From assembly GCF_030272615.1 (NCBI RefSeq), contig NC_081413.1, forward strand, positions 557,157,136 to 557,221,135: 64,000 bases of DNA. Reading direction: 5' to 3'. Positions 36,050-47,829 of the stretch are shown here, piece by piece (the stretch's first letter is position 1; each line of letters opens with the position of its first letter). The position numbers were made by a program, and so were the translations under genes. Source of the stretch: Cryptomeria japonica. Taxonomy: Eukaryota > Streptophyta > Pinopsida > Cupressales > Cupressaceae. Below the pieces are notes generated by a model. The model had not been told where the DNA came from, made no database searches, and saw only the letters and a program-made list of their open reading frames with translations.

Positions 36050-37245
36050 TGTAATGGTGGAAAATTTAGGGTTAGGATTAAATTAAGATAATAAAACCAC
36101 TAAATGACCTAGTTAACCATTACATTTGGAAGGAGAGAGAATCTAATAGATCTAGCCTCAAAAGACTGAGTTTTTGATCAAATTCCAACTCCTTTGGTAG
36201 GGATTTTCCCCTTCCTAGATTTGAATTGATTTGATTGTTTGATAATTAGGACAAAAAAGATGATAATTGGAGTATTTTGTCAAAAACAGTAAGCTACAGA
36301 TGTCACACGGAGTCACTGACTTGGATCTACCAGTAAAATACGTTATCTAGAATCTGCTCTCGAAAGTTCCAGCTGATTTATTGGGACCAAGTAGTATTGA
36401 TTTGCCATGATCCTCCAAATTTTTTATCGTCAAAAGCTGAACATGCTTGTCTCTGTGAACTCTATTGATCCTCTCAAATGCAACTTTGTACCTGTTCTTG
36501 CACACCAAGAGAAAGGGAAGATTGTTGGGAATAGGGATTTGCCTTAGTTCAAACCCTGGATTTGGAATTAAGCATGAAATTGAACTGATAAATGTAATGA
36601 AAAACTGCAATAAAATACTTTCCTTTTGAGGGAGTGACTGAAAATGATTGAAACACTAATGATATACTTCAATGAAGTTTTGTTTGACCTTCACAAAGGA
36701 ATTAGGATTTCATCTAGATTGTCTTGATAAAACATAGATCGTGGATGTCATCTTCAATTTCTGGAACTTCACTTCACTTCTACTCCAATGCTTGATCAAA
36801 GATTAATTACTTGCTCACTTGAATTTGCTAGAGCGTAGATCTTGATTTCAATTCGTTAGGTTGATTAATTAGGTTTAAAATGAGAGGGGTAGACCTCCTT
36901 TTATACCTGCTTGTTGAAAAATAAATTGAATTTCTGACATAAGCCAACATAGGATCTAGGTCCCCACTAAAATCTTGTGATTGTTGTGAGACCCTAAATT
37001 GGGCCCTTTTTGAGAGGACCATGACACTAGGCGCCGTGGCCTTGATTTTGGACCAAGGCACTTAGCTCCATGGTCCTAAAAATCAGGGCTCTATGTTCGG
37101 TGGTCGATTATGGATATAATGATAAGCATGTTTGATAGGTTGTGTGAGTAGAATCAACACTTTAGTTAGGCCTCAAAATCCAAAGTGTCAAAGTGAGGTC
37201 CAAGTGAGGACAAAACTGTAGGCGAGTACAATTGAGGATGCTACA
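36050..37245 (-). repeat. 5' LTR of the inner element (right copy)
   Basis: Plus-strand ends are TGTAATGGTGG and GATGCTACA. It is the direct-repeat partner of 30174-31368. The outer element's protease frame resumes immediately to its right. Confidence 0.88.
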
Positions 37246-37824
37246 CGTGATAAATATAATGTTATGATAAAGGAGTATGATGGTTAAACATCTTCCCCTA
37301 CCATGATTTCTATTACTCTTCCTATTGAGAGTGGTACTGAGTGCTTAAACCTTACCTTTTCTATTATTCCTCCGTTGGATCAATTTCATGTGAAATTGGG
37401 ATATCCTTAGCTGTCTCCCATGAAAGTTATTCCTTATACAATCCATAAATGTTTGAAGTTCCTTTACAATGAGAATACTATCATAATCAATCATAGCCTT
37501 TTACAACCCACAACAAAGCATGGAAATTCCACCCTTGATTACTTTTGGCCTAAACAACCTGAACTTTTGAAGCCTCGAGATGATATTCTTTTTCTATCTT
37601 ATAAAAAATGGAAAACAGATATGATATTGGCATTAAGTAAGCCTAGGGACATTTCACCCATAGATAGTCCTCCTCTTCACTTTGGACTTGTACTTCTTCC
37701 TACACATTTTATTCCTCCTATATATGTTGTGGTCCCACAACCCACATCTTATAAAGAAAAATGCCCAACATTTGGTATCTTTCAACCTAGCAAGGCTTCA
37801 TTTGTTCCTCCCCTTATAAATTAA
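37246..37824 (+). pseudogene. Outer element protease, C-terminal part resumed
   Basis: This completes the protease begun at 29925-30173: an unclear stretch with stops to about 37410, then MKVIPYTIHKCLKFLYNE, HGNSTLDYFWPKQPELLKP and a Pro-rich tail (37420-37824). Each block has a counterpart in the inner element at 33386-32757. A TAG at about 37409-37411 replaces the Trp of the GYPW block. Homology to the family stops near 37824; no pol and no 3' LTR follow. Confidence 0.75.
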
Positions 37825-37870
37825 TTATAAATTAAGCTATTAGAGAATTTGAATGAAACTATTTTTATAT

Positions 37871-38301
37871 TGTAGAGCCCAAGAGATTAATTTTATGTGT
37901 AGAAGGTCAATTTCATGACAGCCAAATTGATTTCACATTCCACTTTCACCCTAGGTCAATATTGTTGTGATAAGTTGACCTAGAGCTTTCAATGATCAAT
38001 TTTATGACTCTAAGATATCATCTAATAGATTATAGGTCTTAATATACCAAGGAATCATTTTACAACATCTGTCATAGTCATATTATTATAAAAAATAAAT
38101 CTAAGTATTGATATTTTACTTATTTAAGTTATTGTGTTTGTTATGATTTTTATATAACAATTTTAACATCTAATATATATCTCAAGGTAATTGTATTTAT
38201 TATATTATTTAATTAAATTTCATCCCTAAATATTTGTGAGGGTTGTTAAACTTTCCTTACATTTCTTATGAACCTCATATGAATCAAACTTGCAACCTTC
38301 T
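37871..38301 (+). repeat. Decayed LTR end with long tRNA-Trp-like primer site
   Basis: A block from TGTAGAGCCC (37871) to TTCCTTACA (38261) has LTR-like ends. At 38268-38301 follows a segment matching 26 of 34 positions of the extended tRNA-Trp primer site found intact at 62624-62657; the unmatched positions include several transitions. No partner LTR was found, so the left boundary is a guess. Confidence 0.4.
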
Positions 38302-39439
38302 CCGTGTTTCATTGATACATTTTGCTTAGGATTTTGATTTTCATTGTTGTCGTATACATAATCCTTACTCACCCATATTGGGGTGCACTTTTTTCGTTAT
38401 TATTCTTATCATGACTTCTCTTAGACTTAGCATATCATCATCCATGGTTTGTTGATTTTTATGTGTCCATGCTATATCATACATCCTTGATGATTTCATG
38501 TCTTTTTATGATATGGATGAGGACGTATTTCGTATAGAGGTGTTGCTTTATCATGTACATGATTTTACCTCCTTCATAGTGTTTGTAATTACCTTTCCAT
38601 TTCTATTAACTTAACACTCTCCATTATTATGAGTTTCATCTCGTTCATACATTTCCTATGCTTAATTATACCAATGTACACGATGATGTTTTACCTTTAT
38701 CGACTTCTTTATTACCGCATAGCAATGAAATTGCATAATTTTTTTATATTGGATATAGCAAACAAAACACAATACATTATAAGGAGCTAAAATCTATTAG
38801 TTAAACACATAACACCCTCGGTACATGGAAAACTACTACCATCTAGTCCTATATTAAAAAGATAATAACTTATATGTCAAAGTATCAAAAAAGGATTACA
38901 ATAGCTTCCAAAATGTTTCTACTATTCCCACAACCCCTTGGCATTACAATTGTAATCATCATAGTCACACTTATAGGTTCCAATAAGAAGTTTTATCATG
39001 TCCTCTAGTTCCACATATTTAACAATTGTTGATAATAGGTTTGTTGTCCTCTTTTACGTTTGGTAGATTCTTCTTTAGGGGGTTTGTTGATCTTATTCTT
39101 ATTCATGCAACAAAGTTAGCTAATCTTTGTTCAAGTTGCTTCTTCCATTGGGGAAAAAATGAGCATATTTTATTTTTGTTATGTACACCATCATTAAGCA
39201 TTATTCCAGTAGGATTACGAACATGTCTTTTGGGATCTCCAATACTAAGAAAACCTGCAACATAATGTTAAGAAAGGTGAGTTCAATTGTTAACTCAGCA
39301 AGGTACCTCCTTTTGCCATGAAATATTTCTTCATTTCTATTCTTCTAGATAAACTATAAAATATCATTAGTGAAAACAAGTTAAAACTTATTGAGTCTAA
39401 TATAAAAAATATATTTACATAACCAACCAAGATTTCAAG
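38302..39439. other. Stretch without recognised feature
   Basis: AT-rich, stops in all frames. It may hold internal sequence of the decayed LTR element on the left and the 3' end of the minus-strand LINE on the right. A T7 run near 38740 could be that LINE's poly-A tail, which is not provable here. Confidence 0.4.
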
Positions 39440-40662
39440 CTAGCTAAAGCCTTTTTTGTAGTTCCAACCAAGACAATGACCCAAAAATGTAGATTACAAT
39501 GAAAATGCATATAGAAATTCAAAGAGTAAATGTTCAAAAGATTCATTATCATTACAAATATCATATGTTCTAGTGGGGACACGAACAATATCTAAAACAT
39601 GGCCAACAACAAGTTTTTTGAGCAACAACAACCATCTAAAGCAAGCATTTTTAGCTTAATAATATTTTGACCAAATATGACTTAGCGTAGCATATGAAGT
39701 ACTATTAGTCCAATCTAGATTTATACCCTTATTTATGGACTCAATAACATCCCATGCATCAGTCAATGTATGACTAAGCTTTGTAGCAAAAAATTATTGA
39801 AACTGACTACCATCTTTCCAAGAAATCCATTTCAAAAAGTTTGTATCAGAGTTCAAAATAGTCGAGGATCTCATATCTTCAAGAGATTTATTGAGAACAC
39901 GACATGTTCTCATCTAAGAATTAGATAGGACATATTGTATGCTTAATTGTTCTCAGCTAATCAGTCCATTGTTATTTAGAATATCATAAAAGTCCTTAAT
40001 TCTCTTATTTCCCACCCCTTGGCTAAGCACCCTTGGGTCAGAGCTAAGGCTTTATCATTCAAAGCTAAGTTCTACCATAATGATCTATAATAAAACCACA
40101 ACTCCAATGAAAAAGAGAACACATAACAATCTTAAAGTAAATATTTGACATTAATCCAAGATTTCCAAATGTTTCTAAATATTGGTGATCTAAAGAGCTC
40201 GCCATCAAATTTTTGACAAAAGGATGTTAGGCATGTGAAATTACCCCCATGTTTCACCCTTCTTGGGTTTAGATAGCACAAGATTATTTCTAAGTAGAAA
40301 ATTTCAAGGTTTTTCAGTTTCACATGAATTTATAATCCACTTGACTACCAATGTAATACCTTGGAATTTCGAGTCCTTGAGGTCAAGGCCCCCAAGACTT
40401 TCGGGAAGGCAATGCCATTTCCAGTTTACAATACCTATTTCATACCTATTTTCCTTACCAATACCATTTATCACAAAAAGTCTCTCATAATTTTTTGAAG
40501 TTAATTAAAATGACAATTGCAAACAATTGGGTGATTGAAAAATTTATGGCATGTGAAGCCAAGGCTTTCTAGACAACCTACACCTTGCCAACCAATAAGA
40601 GGAGGCGTGTCTGCCATTTCTGGCACTTCTTTTCCACTTTTAAATGCAACAATCCCCACATT
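39440..40662 (-). pseudogene. LINE fragment: RT C-terminus and zf-RVT region, minus strand
   Basis: Read on the minus strand from 40662 downward: VEKKCQKWQTR (about 40645-40612), an LQKIMRDF block (about 40503-40480), GGLDLKDSKFQG (about 40399-40364), RSPIFRNIWKSWINVKYLL (about 40192-40132), and a zf-RVT-like segment ACFRWLLLLKKLVVGHVL with ICNDNESFEHLLF (about 39650-39530). These are the blocks at the C-terminus of plant L1-like LINE reverse transcriptases. Many stops and frameshifts show great age. The RT core of the same LINE is probably at 42850-43120, separated by an insertion. Confidence 0.65.
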
Positions 40663-42835
40663 TGTTTTAAGTTGTTATCCCCAATTTTGACTTGCTCAAA
40701 ATTATGGTATAACCCCTACAAATTTTGTCCATTTTGTAGCCCATGTGTTTTAAGAACGTTGATCGAGGTAAAATTTTGTTGTCTCTGTTCATGACTTGGT
40801 CCTCAAGAAATCATCTCAATTTAAAGTCTCAAGTTGTCAATTTGAAATATTGAGCAAAATGCCTTTTGGGAGTTAGCTTTATTTCATCTTTGTTGATTTT
40901 GGTGTCAAATCAGGTCTAACCAGATTTTATACTTATTTAGGGGTTTCTTGTGTCAAAACGGGTCTTAAACCCAATTTTGTACTTGTCCACTTGTCTTGGT
41001 GTAGTTTGGATATATAGACCTGAATTGCACCTGTGTTGGTGTAGTTCTTATCCATAGACCTGAACTGCACCTATCTTGGTTTAGTTTGGATCCATAGACC
41101 CGAACTGCGCCTAACTTGTACTTCCACTCTTTCTTGGTGTTGGTCGGGTTTTTAGGTCCAGCCTACACCATGATCTTACTTTTTGGTGTAGTTCAAATCT
41201 ATAGACCTGACCTACACCTGTTCCATCAAATGCATCGTTCAGTTGTAGTTTGGACCTACGGATCCAATCTACACCAGTGATATGTTTTACCCAAGTGTAG
41301 TTCAAGTTTGTAGGTTTGAACTACACCTATTTTTGTTGTTCCCTTTTTGATGTGCAGTTTGGATCTACGAACTACACCTTTGAGCCACACTTAGCCTTAT
41401 GTGTAAATCAGGCCTACGAGCTTGAATTACATCAATTGCACACACCTGTAAATAGGGTTCGTAGGCTTGATTTACACCTATACTACCATGATATGATAAG
41501 GGTTTTTGTAACCCTAATGGAACCAAATTCAACACATATATAATCTTCTTTAGTACAAATGATCAAGATGGTTGGCGATTGTTCTTCTTAACTATTGATG
41601 ATTTCTCTATGCTACAATGTCATTCTTGTACATATGACAAAACCATCTCCAAGTCAAAAAAAGATGAAGTCCAAGAAGCAAGACTCTCATCCAGTCTTCT
41701 CACCATCCTCAATGGCATCAAACATTGCAGACACTAGATGATTCTAAAATATAGGCTACCTGGCAACAATACGAAGATATTCTAAAGAAGGATGATCATA
41801 ATAAAGATGTGTCTCTGGACACTTAGTCAATTTTATGCATCTCTATTGTAGTGGCATTTTGTAAATTCAATCGACACCTCAATTGTCATTCTATGTATGC
41901 TCTAGTACACATGTAGGACTGCACGTTTCCTAAGTAAAATAGGTCTGTACTTTTGACTTGGTCACAAATTAGTTGTAACTATTCCTATTTTTGTGCATCA
42001 TCGCTCTTCTATTATTTATGAGGGATTTCATTGTAATAAGGATTTTTTTTCTATCTTTTGGGCAATACAACAAAACTTTGTCAGCTGGAAAGCACTCTAA
42101 AACTTTGTTTTTAGATGTAAATCAAATTGCAATCAATTAAAGAGACAAATTGCTTTCAATCTTTGTGTTGGAACAAGTTGTGATGTCACAACATTATTCG
42201 GAGTTCATTGTGAGTATTGTGATGTTATTTGAAATAGATTAAACCCAATCTTGTAGTCTTTGAACTGATTATTGTGTTTATAATTAATGTTATGTTGTCA
42301 AATTTGATCTTGTAGTCTTTGAGATATTTATCACATTTGAAGCTAATGTTTCATGCTCAAGCAAAGAGATAACTTGCAGTCTTTGTGTTGTTTTTACTTT
42401 CTATATTTGTGTATTTAAGTGAATTGTATGTTGAATTCATCGAGCTATACGTACTTCATATGTGTTCCTAAAGCCTTATAGGAATTCATGTAAAGTATTT
42501 GAGCTTTCATGAGCTTCTTGGTTAATTATGCTTGGTTGTACTTGAAAGTTTATTATAATAAAGGATCATCTATTTTGAAATAAGAGGATATGATGAAGGA
42601 AGAACACCTATTATGGAAAAAGAGAATACTGTGAAAGTAACACCTTATTGATTAGCTCAATGTACATAATTTTAGCTCCTAGTTAAGTGTTAGTGGTTTT
42701 TAGTAGCAATAAACAGGGGGAGCCTTCCCTTTATAAATAGGAGAGATCATATCTTGCATTTTGAGAAGTATTATCTTATATACTATCGTGAAACTCACAT
42801 TTTGTAAGCCTCCATTACAAAATTTTCACCCAACA
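40663..42835. mobile_element. Putative insertion block of about 2.2 kb splitting the LINE
   Basis: LINE sequence before (42850-43120, minus) and after (39440-40662, minus) would be nearly contiguous in an intact LINE, so the block between is foreign. Its right end reads CACCCAACA (to 42835), with a TATA-like box (CTTTATAAATAGG) near 42738, as at an LTR 3' end. A TGTTGG start at 42167 would make a 669-bp LTR, and TGTTTTAAG at 40663 would make the whole block one unit. No target duplication was found. The block includes the palindrome array at 40902-41478 and no coding motif. Confidence 0.35.
40902..41478. repeat. Array of about twelve 33-bp imperfect palindromes with unequal spacers
   Basis: Units of 33 bp start at 40902, 40950 (both degenerate), 40999, 41039, 41079, 41137, 41186, 41243, 41295, 41401 and 41446, with a 27-bp shortened unit at 41352. 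Each opens with GTGTAGTT-like and closes with AACTACACC-like sequence, so a unit can fold on itself. The unit at 41295 has an 11-bp perfect stem (GTGTAGTTCAA and TTGAACTACAC). Spacers vary from about 7 to 25 bp and differ in sequence. It resembles a hairpin array, not a simple tandem repeat. Confidence 0.85.
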
Positions 42836-42849
42836 TGAGTCAAGAGAGA

Positions 42850-43120
42850 GAGAAAAAGGGATTCCAAGATATCGAACAATTTTATTATGTCATAACCATT
42901 GCCCTTCCCGATCTATTAACCAATTAGGAGGAGACAAATCCTCATTAATAATAGAAGATTTGGCACTATAAATTTTAGCACATAAAGACAAACAAAAAAC
43001 CTCCAATCTTAAAAAATGAATATCACATTAAATGCCATAAATCAGAATATCAAGAAACACTTGTTGCCTCTTTCCAAGCTCCCACTTAAAGAATCCAAAC
43101 AGTCACTCATTTGTCCTCTT
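42850..43120 (-). pseudogene. LINE reverse transcriptase core fragment, minus strand
   Basis: On the minus strand the reading FLDILIYG (about 43070-43047) resembles the L1 FADD box region. LEVFCLSLCAKIYSAKSSII follows (about 43021-42960; compare FC..SGAKIN..KS in LINEs), then RYLGIPFS (about 42878-42855). One stop interrupts the frame. The order and spacing fit plant L1-like RT, and the LINE blocks expected next lie at 40662-39440. Confidence 0.5.
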
Positions 43121-45479
43121 CACTTTTCTTTTATCATCCCATACTAGGCATACACATATGGGGAAAAGATTAATTAAATGTTTATGTCCACAAGTCACAC
43201 TTTACCATTGACAGTGGAACCCATAATCCCTTATGAATGTATTACAAATAATAGTGAGAATAAATATTACAAATCATTTACCAAATATGTCCTAAGTTCC
43301 TAGGTATACTTTGGAAGGATGTTGGAACCATGCAATATACTATAAGTTCTACAAGGCAGACGGTACCCTGATCCATACATTATCCTACTTCACATCATAT
43401 TTTGTAAAAACATTCATAAGAATTACAAACAAGGAAAACAATAATCCTTTAACCAATCATGTACCACATAAATATTCACCATCCTCTCATGCTCCAACTA
43501 GATACCTATAATAGTAGCCAAGATAATAATCATCAAGCCAAAACAACTCCTCTCGTCCTCCAATATGACATCTATGGAAGAATAAGGAACATTCCAAGGC
43601 AAATCATACGAGCCATTACTTAAACTTGCACTAATATTTACATGAAAAAATGCATCAAGTTTAGATAACAACAAAATATCTGAGTAGCATAGCTACTCAT
43701 ATTAATATGGAATAGCAACCTAGCAAGTTTCTCACTCATCTAATGTAACCATGTTGCAAAAAAGGGTAAACCGTCACAATAGAACTTTATGCCATCAACA
43801 TACTAGCCCAAAAATGCAATAAAGTCTCTATATAATCCATCCTCCTATCTTAAATGCAACATACCAATGCACAGATGACCAAAGAAAAGGCCAACTAAAA
43901 GATTGCATTAACACTGAATCAATATTGTGGATATAAATAGTCCACATCCAAGTCATCTGATGCAATTTATAACTTGTACATGCCTACAAACTGTATAACT
44001 CGTAGATCATAATCCAATGAAACATGGAAAATTACCATCACATAAAAAATTAGCAAGCTAAAAGAACAATGAGGATAATTGAACATGTATCCAAAAACTC
44101 CCACTACACGAGTAATCCCCTCTTAAAATAGATCAATAAATTCCAAGTCTACTTATAGTACATCATAGAGAGGATGTAACTAACTCCTCTATTACAAAGT
44201 ATAATAGCACACCGTGGGATTGGTTGGCTATGTACTCTAATATAGATTCCTAAATATTAACAACATACAATACACTTTTATTAAAACTGGAAGCTATAGA
44301 AAGGTGTTAATTTAACTAGGGACACAAAGTTTGGTGTTAATTAAATGGTAACAATGAACTATTATAGATCTGTGGATTAAATAAAATATAAAAATAGACA
44401 AACTTAGTTTTTGTACAATAATAAAAATTTAAAGAACAAAATGGCATCCACCTCTAACTATCATACCTAGGGTTAAATGATATAAAAATTAGGAATTATA
44501 CGACGTTATGTCTAATCAAATAGCCCCTATGAGATGGCCATTGTAAATATTAGCATGAATTGAGTATAAACGTTTGAGTGTGATTAATTATATGATCTTT
44601 AAAAAACTTGTCTAATCTATATTTTAAAAATAATCTTAATCAATTTAGCCAATATTTATTTACATTTGTAAATACTTGATAATTTGCTAAACATTTAAAG
44701 ATAAAGTGGAATCAACATGACTAAACTAAAAAAACAAATAAATTATAGTGTTGAATGCATAAGAAAAGTGGAGGTGAGTTATTTTTACTTGAAAAGTCAT
44801 AACACAAGGCAACAATGAGAGATAAAATGGGGCAAGAAATTTGAAAACTATGGACCAAAATAATTAGGAAGAAAAACCTACAAATGTAGGCAATTAGAAT
44901 GGGGCACACCAAAAGGTAGGCCTAATTACAATTGAGGTAAATAAAGGGGGAATCATATTCTAACTTGGATAGGCTAATTACAAGGGACTTTACTGCACGC
45001 CACCATGAATGTTGTCAAATTTGCAATGTGTAATTGGGATTATATAGTGCATGGAGAATATTTTCCCTTGAAATGCAATCATGCAACAAAAGTATTAAAG
45101 TTCACACACGTTTTATATTGCAATTTGGAGACATGCAATTGGGGGTTGGGTAGTATAAGTAAATTTGATTAATAATTTAAAACATTGAAGAACAAGATGA
45201 ATTTACCTATGGCATGCTTGGCATTTATTGCTCAGACTAGTGGTAGAGTTCGATGATGGAAGAGAAATTGACATGACAAGGTCGACATCATTTCACGACA
45301 AACAAAGGATTAGCATAACTATGGAACATGCAAAACCGAAACTCTTTATTTATAGTTGTGACAACTAGAAATGATTCATCATATGAGATTTGAGGTATTG
45401 AGTTGTTTAGCATAAAATGGAAACCCCAATCAGGTTGATGGCTAGAAAGCGACAATGTCATTTCTTGGGGAGGTTACTG
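43121..45479. other. AT-rich stretch without recognised gene
   Basis: There are short frames on both strands, none with a recognised motif. Part may be upstream LINE sequence on the minus strand, too decayed to call. 44200-45400 is very AT-rich. Confidence 0.45.
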
Positions 45480-46134
45480 TTGTCACAAAATTTTGCTCCT
45501 TTGATGACCAAAGAAACCTTGATCATCAACCTTGTGAAACATGAAAACAACCTCTCAAGTGTGGGACCTTGTGCTGTTGTGAGGTTGAATCTCTGGAGAA
45601 GGTCGTCTTCCTTTTAATTCGATGCAAAGTGTTCGACCAACCCAACACATGAAAGTCTAATCTATTGATCTAACAAGGAAAAGGGAGAAAGAGGGAATGG
45701 TTGCTAAAAGAAGGGAAAAGGGGTTTGCACCTAGACTAAAATGATAATCTTCCCTACCCAGAACTGCACACAACACTAATAAAACTACCCAAAACATGCA
45801 CAAATATCTATCCTAATCAATAACCTAAGCTTGAGTGAGGGTTGAAAATCAACACAATCACCTGCAACTAAGGAAAGCAAGAAGAAGATGCATTCAAACA
45901 ATGAGGTAAGATAAATACACATTACAATAACTCAAATCGGGCAAGACAAGTAGATTTCATTAATGTCAAGGCAAGGCAACATTTACAAGTGCAGAAAACA
46001 AACATGAACTATGCAAAAGAAAAGAGGAGAAGGTCCCTGAAACAGTGTATGTAAAATTGCCTTTATAGTTTAACCATAACTCATAACTGAACTACAGTTT
46101 GAAACCCTAACCCTAATCAGGATTAGGTTACAGA
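45480..46134 (-). repeat. LTR, left copy of a LARD-like element (at least 650 bp)
   Basis: From TGTCACAAAA at 45480 the sequence matches 49815-50450 for about 640 bp (blocks such as ACCAAAGAAACCTTGATCAT, CCAACCCAACACATGAAAGT and AGACAAGTAGATTTCATTAA). The match ends because the right copy is interrupted at 50451, so this LTR may extend further right, possibly to include the minisatellite at 46660-47210. Confidence 0.75.
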
Positions 46135-46659
46135 AAATTAGAGGATGAGAAGAAGATCATATCAAGGATCTGATGGCATGCAAGGACACCTTATGAGGGC
46201 GTCCTCTACCTTTGAAGAAATAAAATCCTTGCGTAGGAGGAAAATCTTTGTGCAGATGCACTGGATGGCATCTGCATGCACGAAAAGATCTTCAATATGC
46301 ATTAAAGAGGCACGGGAGACATCAAAATGGCTTGCACATCAAGTCTAGAGTAATGGTGAAGTCCTCTGGTACCTAGGGTCTAAATCTAATTGGATCTGGG
46401 GCATCGACCGAGCAAAAAAGGTTGTCTCAACCATCGGGTTGACAACCACTGCGTGCAGAGAGATTTGAATGCCAACTTTTACTCCAGGTTTGAAAAATGG
46501 TTGTTGATCTAAGAGATTCGTGCGAAGATAGATGTGTGAGATCTCTCCACGTAGCTCCCTAAAAATCTCAAATGAGCTTTAAAACATGGCCCTTGATCGA
46601 CCTCTTAAGTCAAAATCCATGACCGCATGTATGTCACGTGGTGGGCCAACCTCACTTGT

Positions 46660-47210
46660 ATATCTCGTTGTTGTTTCTTACCCCTCGTGACCATCCTTTT
46701 ATGCCTTTTATCCATGCAAGATAGAGGGGAGGCCATCTGCCTACCCTTTCTTCTTATCTTGCAATCCTCCTTCCTTGCTTCTATTTGCCTTGCAAATAAG
46801 AAGAAGACCATTCACGTTGTTATTTCTTATCCTGCAAGACCCTTTGTCTCTCCCTTTTCCCAACGCAGGATAAGAAGAAACCATCTTCTTTGTTATGTTG
46901 TTATCTCGCAACATATTTCTTTTGTTCTGATTGGCCTCGTGGGATAAGGGGGGGCAACCCTTTTCTTACTTTTGGTATCCTGCACGATCATCTGTTTTGT
47001 TACTAACCTGACACGTGATAAGAAAATGACCTATTGATCTTATCCCACGAGACCTTTTCCTTTGCACTTAGCTTGTCATGGGATGATGAGAGAATCCCCT
47101 CTTGCTTTATTTTCTTACCTCGTACAATGCCTCTTTGAACTTTTACTCGATTGTGGGATAAGAAGAGAACCATGTTTTGGCCCTTTGGGCCTTATCTTGC
47201 ACAAACCATT
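46660..47210. repeat. Degenerate minisatellite, about 74-bp period, eight units
   Basis: A CTTATC..GCA-type motif recurs at 46677, 46753, 46826, 46900, 46974, 47039, 47114 and 47191 (steps of 65-77). It alternates with GGATAAGAAGA.ACC-type motifs about 43 bp later. The two motifs are partly complementary (CTTATC and GATAAG), so neighbours can pair as hairpins. It lies in or next to the left LTR of the LARD-like element. Confidence 0.7.
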
Positions 47211-47829
47211 TTTTGGGGTAACCGAGGCTTTTGGCAAGACCGAAAATCCTCCCTCTAATTGTCGAACTTTGGCCAAAAAGGAGAACCACCAACTAGTGAA
47301 AACTTAAGTGAGTTGACCGGCTGACCCAGTCAACACAAAAATAGACTTAAAGCCATTAGCAAGTTATGCAAAAGTAAATTTCTTAGATGGATCTAAAGCT
47401 TTGTTGATAGAAAAAGGTCAATATTTTGTCGGCTTAGAGGGGGCCCTAAGCTTGCTTACGACAAGACTAGGTGTCCTTATGTATATCCATTGGGCACAGA
47501 GTCAAGGCATAAACCAGATAGATACATTCCGCCCTTGCAATTTGCAAAAAGGTAACAAAACTTATGTTGTGCTGGAAAGAGTAGAGTGTGCACATGCACT
47601 TCTTGGAAAGCTAGAAAAAACTAAAATGAAAAAACAATGTGCTAAAGCACTTGGAGGAAAAGAAATCCTGCACTACCCTACTCTAAGCAATTAACTTGAA
47701 GCTACTAAACAAAACCATTCATAGATTAGTTAAAGTAGCTACTCTCCCTAAATAATGAATGGTGATTTACATGGCTCCAAAACAAAATACAGAGCTAGTC
47801 TAAGATGAAGGGCAAAACAAAAACCAGTT

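Larger units (their letters stand above)
30174..37245 (-). mobile_element. Inner gag/protease-only LTR element (about 7.07 kb), tRNA-Trp primed
   Basis: Two direct LTR copies (30174-31368 and 36050-37245, 1,195 and 1,196 bp, roughly 88-90% identical by eye) bound the element. Read on the minus strand: 5' LTR, four-base gap, primer site TGGTGAACCCGAC (36045-36033), gag (35491-34224), zinc-finger-like and protease pieces (34047-32757), about 1.4 kb without coding, polypurine tract (revcomp of 31369-31383), 3' LTR. No reverse transcriptase, RNase H or integrase is present. It is inserted in the protease of a relative in the opposite direction. Comparing the junctions with the inner element's own protease shows the uninterrupted site; the target duplication (CATAT expected) is damaged on the right. 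The layout matches the TR-GAG idea of non-autonomous elements that keep only gag. Confidence 0.8.

Noticed and set aside
40902-41478. CRISPR-like array (constant repeats, variable spacers)
   Set aside because: The repeats are strongly diverged from each other, the spacers are short and unequal, and the context is plant retroelement DNA with no cas genes. A hairpin array in a transposon is a better description.
46100-46130. Interstitial telomere repeat (AAACCCTAACCCTAATC)
   Set aside because: Only two or three imperfect units are present, also seen in the other LTR copy near 50425. The same applies to the CCTAA-rich LTR stretch at 52870-52960.
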